64,000 bases of DNA from NCBI GenBank assembly GCA_026826555.1, contig JAKSZT010054324.1:6423063-6487062 (forward strand), given 5' to 3'. Under the pieces are notes generated by a model. That model ran no database searches, was not told the DNA's origin, and saw only the letters and a list, made by a program, of their open reading frames with translations. This stretch comes from Tolypeutes matacus (lineage: Eukaryota > Chordata > Mammalia > Cingulata > Chlamyphoridae). Every line of letters starts with the position of its first letter. The stretch's first letter is position 1. The translations under genes were made by a program, and so were the position numbers. This document shows, one piece after another, positions 58,386-64,000 of this stretch.

Positions 58386-58402
58386 TATTTATCTATTGAT
58401 TC

Positions 58403-58895
58403 TGTTGGGGTTTGAATCATGTTCCCATAAAAAAACATGTTCAAATCCTAATCCCAGGCCCTGTGGGTATGAATACATTTATAAACAGGACCTTTGAAGA
58501 TGTTATTATTTGTTAACATAATAACAAATGTGTGGACTCATGTTTGAATAGGATCTTCAAAGACCCTATTTAATTGAGGCCAAAATGTATCAGGGTAATC
58601 CTTAATCTATATGACCAGAGTCTTTATAAACAAAGGAAATTTGGATACACTGAGTCAGAAAAGCCATAAATCAGAACAAGTTAAGATCAGCAGAAATCAG
58701 AGTGGTGGACACATGGAGAGGAGGATTGCCATGTGACAGAGAATTGCTGAAAAACTTCAGAATCCAGGAGAATGCAAGCCCTGCCAGTACGTTGCTATTG
58801 GACCTTTAGCTTCTAAAACTGTGAGGAAATAAATTCCTTTTGCTTCAGCCAACCAATATGTGGTATTTGTCATAGGAGTCCTGCAAACTAAGACA
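58403..58895 (+). mobile_element. MaLR-like solo LTR, sense
   Basis: Begins TGTTGGGGTTTGAATCATGT and ends AAACTAAGACA. AATAAA is at 58828-58833, followed by the typical 'gcttcagccaaccaatatgt'. No perfect 5-bp duplication (GATTC before, GGCTC after). An unusual internal inverted repeat is described under findings. Confidence 0.8.
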
Positions 58896-61139
58896 GGCTC
58901 TATTTAACTTCTTAAAAATTGCTTATTCAACTCCGTTTTACTTTTCATTTGAAGATTTTATATTACTGATCACTTTTCCCATTTTATAATGTGCAAATGT
59001 ATTTCTAGTTTAGCATTCTTTTATTGTTACTTTTTAGTTTAAAGGTGCTTAAATATTTATATCTTCACAACTGGCTGTCTTTGTGTATGTGTGTGGAAAA
59101 TTTGAGGCTATTGCCATTCTTCTACGGATTGGATAACTGTTCTTTCCCATTATCCTCACTAGACTAGGCATATAGAATATAATTACAAACTGTGCACAGA
59201 TAATTTAGATGTCTGTTTTTCCCAATTAGTATTCAATTTTCCACAAAATATTTATTACATATTTTCTTTTATCTGTTTTGGAAAACCTTATTTTTTTCCA
59301 ATCTAGCTAGCTAGCTATCTACCTAGATCTATTTTCTGAACCCTGCTTTCTATAAGGATATTTTCTCATGCTTGCATATAAACATTGTCCTTCTACATAC
59401 TGTTTTTGAAAAATTTGATAAAATTCACCACAATACTCACCAGTTAATATACACAAATTGTTTATTTGGGGCAAAGTCAAACCTTAAAACCTATTCATTC
59501 TTGAAGATTTTGGTCTTCAAATTTTGTTTTAATGTGGCTTTGAAACAAATATCAAAAGGAAAAGCATACCTGGCCATCTACAGATATGGCTTATTTGATT
59601 GCCCATCCATTAAGTCTATTGAAGAAGCATGGCCAAATATTAATTATCAAAATATAGCTCTCAAGTTTTTTTTTGTTTCAAGAAATCAGAACTCCATTTA
59701 TATTAATGTTTTAATAAAATTCATATTTGCATTTATTTTTCATGTTAATAACTTGATCCCAAACTTTATGCTTTTATTTTCAAGTTGTCAAATCCTTCAC
59801 ACCTCCAGATTTAATATTCACTTTTATCAAATGGCTTTTCTAAAGTTGACAAGAATATAAACAGAGAAATCTGTATGATTTAATTATAAATGTTTTAATG
59901 ATTGGTTAATACAGATTTTCCATTCAGTTATTTTGACATTTCCTGCCAAATTCTAAATAACTGAAATAAATCATTAACATATCTGGATCAATAATATGGG
60001 GTAAACCACTTACTTTTGAAATACTATGACATAGATTTGTTGTCAACTTTCCAGCTATGCATTTTATTTTAAAATTCTACAATAAGATAAAAATTTTAGC
60101 ATTCAAAAAATCAGGCTCAAAGCCAGTGATAGTTACTGCTTTGAAGAGATCACAAAAGCATCAGATTTTATTAGAAATCTGCTAGACAATGTAAATATAT
60201 ATCTTGATAGATGGTCAAACTATCTTTTGTTAAAGGCCAGGACGCCATTAAAATGTATAAAAACTTTGATCATAAATTGTATATTATTAATTATGGTGTT
60301 ATTTCCTAAAAGAAGAAGACACAAAATAACAAAAACCTAGAAACTACTAAAGCAATTAAGGCAAATTGTTAAAACTTGTTAAATATCAGTGATACAAACA
60401 TAGATATAAATGAGAAACTTTTTCTATATAAGAATCATTTAACCATTTAAAATACAAAAGCAGAAAACTATTTTGATTTGAAGACAAAAATTTTGGTGGC
60501 AATCCCCCCCCCAAAAAAAATATTCTCTTTATGAAGCTGTCTGCCCTCTGAAAGACTTATAATGAAATTGAAGTTTTTGTTTTTGAAACTTTTACTTTGC
60601 TTCAGGGAAACTCTTCCTCTGTTGTGGTGAAGGAGATATTAATACTCTAGTCTTATGATACTAAAGGTACCAAATTAAAAATAATCAAAAGACGAGTATC
60701 AGCAATATCATTGATAAATTAGGTCCTACCCCATGGGAGTACATGTGCAATGGTTACAGCAAAGGAAAGAAGTGATGCTTCTTCAATTAGATTTCTGAGT
60801 CAAAAAATACATATTATATGTATTTTATAACAGTTAACTCCTGTTATTTATAACAGTTAACTCCTGCAAAAATTCATTTATGGTAGAAGAAGCAGTGAAT
60901 TTCTAACATTTTAAGGAAATTTGGGGGAATTATCGCCATGACATAAAGATGACAACTTTTGTATTGAGGAATAAAAATGCTATGCCACATCTGCTTAGAA
61001 CTATAAGTTTAGGAAATGTATTCCCACATTTTAATTTATTAATTTCATCCTGGAGACAATAGTATAAGTTCGAAACAAAATGATTCATTTTATTATTAAT
61101 GTACTGAAGAGAAACCTATAACTTATAGGTTAAAGAATT
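58896..61139. other. Unique-looking AT-rich stretch
   Basis: No repeat recognised except a short tandem duplication at 60824-60866. A 162-residue plus frame at 59372-59860 is the longest clean non-repeat frame in the window, but its composition (Ile, Phe, Asn, Lys, Leu) is what AT-rich DNA gives by chance, and I recognise no domain. Confidence 0.4.
60824..60866 (+). repeat. 23-bp tandem duplication
   Basis: TTTATAACAGTTAACTCCTG occurs at 60824-60843 and identically at 60847-60866, period 23. It contains the palindrome GTTAAC. Confidence 0.9.
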
Positions 61140-61560
61140 TATCTTAGTCTTGTGATAGCTTCCCAGCTTCTATGATAAATACTACACAGTGGGTTGGCAG
61201 AAGCAATGGCATTTATTGTCTCACGGTTCCAGAGGCTGGAAGCCTCGTTTCTGCCTGGGTGGGTAGCGTTCCAGTGGGCTGACAATCTTGGAGGTTACTT
61301 GGCTTTTCTGTCACTTGTCTCTGTCCTCTCCTTCCACTCTGGGTTCCAGCTGACTTCCAGCTTCTCACTCTTCCGGTGGATTTCTCTTTTATACAGCCTA
61401 CAGTAATAGGACTGAGACCTGTCCTGATTCAATTGGCCACAACTTAACTAAAAATAACATATCCAAAAGGTCCTGTTTCCAATGTGGTTCATACCCACAG
61501 GAATGGGATAAAGGTGAAGAATTTTTCTCCTGGGGTACATATTTCAACTTACCATATCTA
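61140..61560 (-). mobile_element. MaLR-like LTR, antisense
   Basis: Antisense LTR with 'gcaatggcatttattgtctc' (TTTATT 61212-61217, AATAAA on the minus strand) and 'ggttccagaggctggaagcc', then 'cacaacttaactaaaaataa', shared with the copy at 16809-17284. The 5' edge on the left is degenerate and about 25 bp appear inserted compared with that copy. A 70-residue plus frame inside is incidental. Confidence 0.75.
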
Positions 61561-62260
61561 GCAAAACTTATAAATAAAGAAAACTAGCCTAAAATACTAA
61601 TTTGTCTCACTGATAAGAACGGGGATGATAGAATTCAGAAAATATAGAGACCAGGTGGTGTTACATATCTCCTAGAAGCAAGGCGGGCCCAAATATCCTA
61701 AAGAACAGCAAGGTCAGAGTGTATCCAGGGAAGCCTACTGAGGCTTATGGAGGTTGTTAGGAGAATATATATGGGTCATTAGGGGCAAGGTAGATGGCTA
61801 ACCAACACAGTAATATACAAAAATTTTTTTTAAATTAAGGAGAGCTGATATAAGACAACGTTAAAGTTCTCTATTATTTGAATAAATTCAATGAAATACA
61901 AAATAGATACCATTATTATTTAGCAAGCTGCCAAGATTAATATATTAATAAGACCTCACATTATCAAGTGTGTGAAAACACAGCTCTTCAGAAAATAATA
62001 GTGGAAGTTTAAAATGATACTAAATTTCTAGTGGGCCATTTAGAAAATATGCCATTTCAAATTGTGTGCACATCGATGCTGGCAATGCTTCTTTTAGGCA
62101 TATGGACAGAAAATTATGAATAACAGTGCAGCTATATGGCTGTTTCATTTCAGCAATGTTCATAATAACAACAAATTGGAACTCTTTAAGAAAAGAATAA
62201 AGGTTCTGTTATGTCCACATTCTTATATTATACAGCAAGTATTATATAGCTACATGATGT

Positions 62261-62261
<1 letters not shown>
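61561..62261. other. No recognisable feature
   Basis: AT-rich, no gene seen. Confidence 0.35.
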
Positions 62262-62264
<3 letters not shown>

Positions 62265-62313
<49 letters not shown>

Positions 62314-62323
62314 NNNNNNNNNN

Positions 62324-62370
<47 letters not shown>
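62265..62370. repeat. (AT)n microsatellite with 10-N gap
   Basis: Pure TA/AT repeat interrupted by ten N (62314-62323). The gap is an assembly artefact at an AT tract of unknown true length. A frame reading through it (62116-62403) is not real. Confidence 0.97.
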
Positions 62371-62375
<5 letters not shown>

Positions 62376-63169
62376 CTTATTTAGAAAGAACGAATGTCAT
62401 TAATTGTCATATAATGAGCCTACAGAAAGCAGTCATATTTTATGTATATTTTTGTTATTCATGTTATGATTTCAGGAGATTTACATGTTCTTTACATTTC
62501 ATTCACTTCCTTGATTTTTAATGAAAATTAAGAATAAAGATATTTTATTTAAAAAGGAAAACAATGACAACATTTGCATCACTATTTGCTTCTAGGCTTC
62601 TTGATCTGGGTGGCCAATCGAAAAGTTAGTCCCCAAATTTTGTTATGTACTATAATTTCTTAATCTTAATGGAGCAGATAAGAAAACTAAGGCATGTATA
62701 AGCAAGTTACCTTGAGAGAGAATGATAAATTAAAATATTGTTTCTACTCTGTCTTCATCCAGAATTTTATTTACATGATAAAGTTTCATAAGTTATAGTA
62801 ACATAAGCAGTACAAAAAGTGACTCTCTTTTCCCTTTTCACAGCCTTTTTTTCTCTTTCTCTCTTCGGTGCTTCTCTTATTCTGATATTTTATTCTCCCT
62901 TTAATTCTTTGTGCTTTGTTTTTGTTTTTGTTTTTGTTTTCCAAATTCACCTTAAGTTTATTTTTTGCCTATCATTTTGAGATTATGGCTTTTAGGTTGA
63001 TAAAATGAGAGAATTAGCCCAGAACAGGGACTGGCACATAATAAAGTTGTAATATCTTAATTATGAGGAATATTAGCAATCATGGGAATTACTCAGTCTG
63101 GTTTGTGGAAAATAAGGTGATCTTTTCATCTTTAACTTTTCCATGTTACTGTCTAATAAGTCCCTCTGA
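62371..63169. other. No recognisable gene
   Basis: AT-rich; (TTTTTG)n at about 62918-62941; weak MIR-like wording near 63025-63055. Confidence 0.35.
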
Positions 63170-63460
63170 AATAGAAGTGCAATGCGAGGCCGGGAGTTCT
63201 CAGATAATGCTCTCTTAAATCTTCTTGGCACTAACAACATAAGTACTTACTATAAAAGTCCCAGTCACTGCCCACAGCCATCCGGCAAGAAAATGGCTTA
63301 TTGCATACACTTTTTGTGCATGTTGCCTGCCATGACAGACGGGAACAAGAAAGAAAGGGAGTTTCAACTACATCAAATTATGGCAGGTATTGATAGAGCA
63401 GAATACAAACACACGGTTGGGGTGATGAATAAAAAAAAGCCTCAGCACTTTTAAAAGGAA
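63170..63460 (+). other. Less AT-rich unique segment with 90-residue frame
   Basis: Contains several CpGs (e.g. 'gcgaggccgggag' at 63184, 'ccatccggc' at 63279, 'gacagacggg' at 63336), unlike its surroundings. The plus frame 63182-63454 has no recognised domain. It could be a decayed exon, an unidentified repeat or an old regulatory element. Confidence 0.3.
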
Positions 63461-63884
63461 ATCTACCCATAGTAAGAAAAGCAATGGGAGAACAGGAGAC
63501 TCCAGATGTTAAGAGGCATGAGATGAGATGGATAGCCTGAAGAGAAAAGTAAAGCAACATAAGAAATCAAAGAATATTTTACCGCAGAAAGAAAATCAAT
63601 GAAGATGATGAACTGTTTATTCAAAGGAAATAAACTGATTATTCCAGTTTCCACAAGAAAGGAGGTGCTGCAGATAATCCATCAGGATGAGCAGGATATT
63701 TATTGGGAGGTGAATGAGGAAACATAGATGTGATCATCTAACCATCTTTCTTATTATAGTCTAAAAAAAGCATTGTTTGGATGTTGAAATACAATTTAAA
63801 GTTAATTTTTTTTAGTGCAACATAGCTCAAGCTCATTGGCATATATATATTTTAATTTTTTTCTATGTTTTTAAAATATTTTTT

Positions 63885-64000
63885 AAATGAAATATTCGAA
63901 AAGTATTTAGGACACTTTAAAATGTATAGATAAAGTTTAAAGAATAATAATAAAATGACCCACCCATATACCTACCAAACAACTTAAGAAATCTTAGTAG
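63885..64000 (-). mobile_element. Start of an antisense L1 3' UTR-like element
   Basis: 'aagaataataataaaatgac', 'cacccatatacctaccaaac' and 'aacttaagaaatc' are typical of antisense L1M 3' UTR sequence. It runs off the right edge of the window. Confidence 0.45.

Noticed and set aside
62116..62403. 95-residue frame with YIYIYI repeats
   Set aside because: Translation of the (AT)n microsatellite and the N gap.
1..64000. CRISPR array, operon, riboswitch or prokaryotic gene organisation
   Set aside because: Mammalian SINE, LINE and ERV content, low coding density and no spaced repeats of CRISPR type.

Overview
This window is vertebrate nuclear DNA, AT-rich and dominated by repeats, and almost certainly from an armadillo (Dasypus). 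The clearest marker is the tRNA-derived DAS SINE, present as three nearly identical long CpG-rich copies (14415-14603, 27721-27901, 50617-50811) and as older short or dimeric copies (5225-5434, 27908-28010, 28019-28130). DAS SINEs are an armadillo hallmark. Mammal-wide fossils (L2, MIR, MER5-type hAT, Tigger, L1M-type L1, ERVL/MaLR LTRs) form the older background. I found no intact protein-coding gene. Every longer open frame is either inside a repeat or is a short frame in AT-rich DNA that resembles nothing I know. The window looks like a gene desert or the interior of a very large intron.

Layout. 0-17.7 kb: unique-looking DNA with L2, MIR and DAS fragments, an ancient interrupted direct repeat (8.9-10.2 kb), and an L2 split by a DAS insertion. 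17.8-23.5 kb: one nearly complete but decayed sense L1 flanked by a 14-bp target duplication. Inside its ORF2 sits a processed pseudogene of the mitochondrial iron-sulfur gene ISCA2 (20.66-21.74 kb). 23.5-33.7 kb: L2, MIRs, three DAS SINEs in tandem, and an antisense LTR-like element with about 80-bp tandem repeats.

33.7-44.4 kb is a nest of mobile DNA: a 5' L1 fragment, a truncated Tigger, and an antisense ERVL (LTR, Leu-type primer site, gag, protease, RT, RNase H, partial integrase). Two younger insertions interrupt that ERVL. One is a solo LTR with a perfect 5-bp duplication. The other is the most unusual object in the window: a 373-bp LTR joined through its primer-binding site to 63 nt of mature tRNA-Lys(CTT) including CCA, the whole flanked by a perfect 6-bp duplication. 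A sense ERVL remnant with a dUTPase motif and its 3' LTR lies 3 kb away, so two related LTRs face each other in inverted orientation.

44.4-64 kb: antisense L1 fragments, MaLR-like LTRs, another antisense LTR, a DAS copy, an (AT)n tract containing a 10-N assembly gap, and long AT-rich stretches with nothing I can name. Family names rest on sequence recognition, not database searches, and repeat boundaries are approximate unless a target-site duplication (TSD) fixes them.
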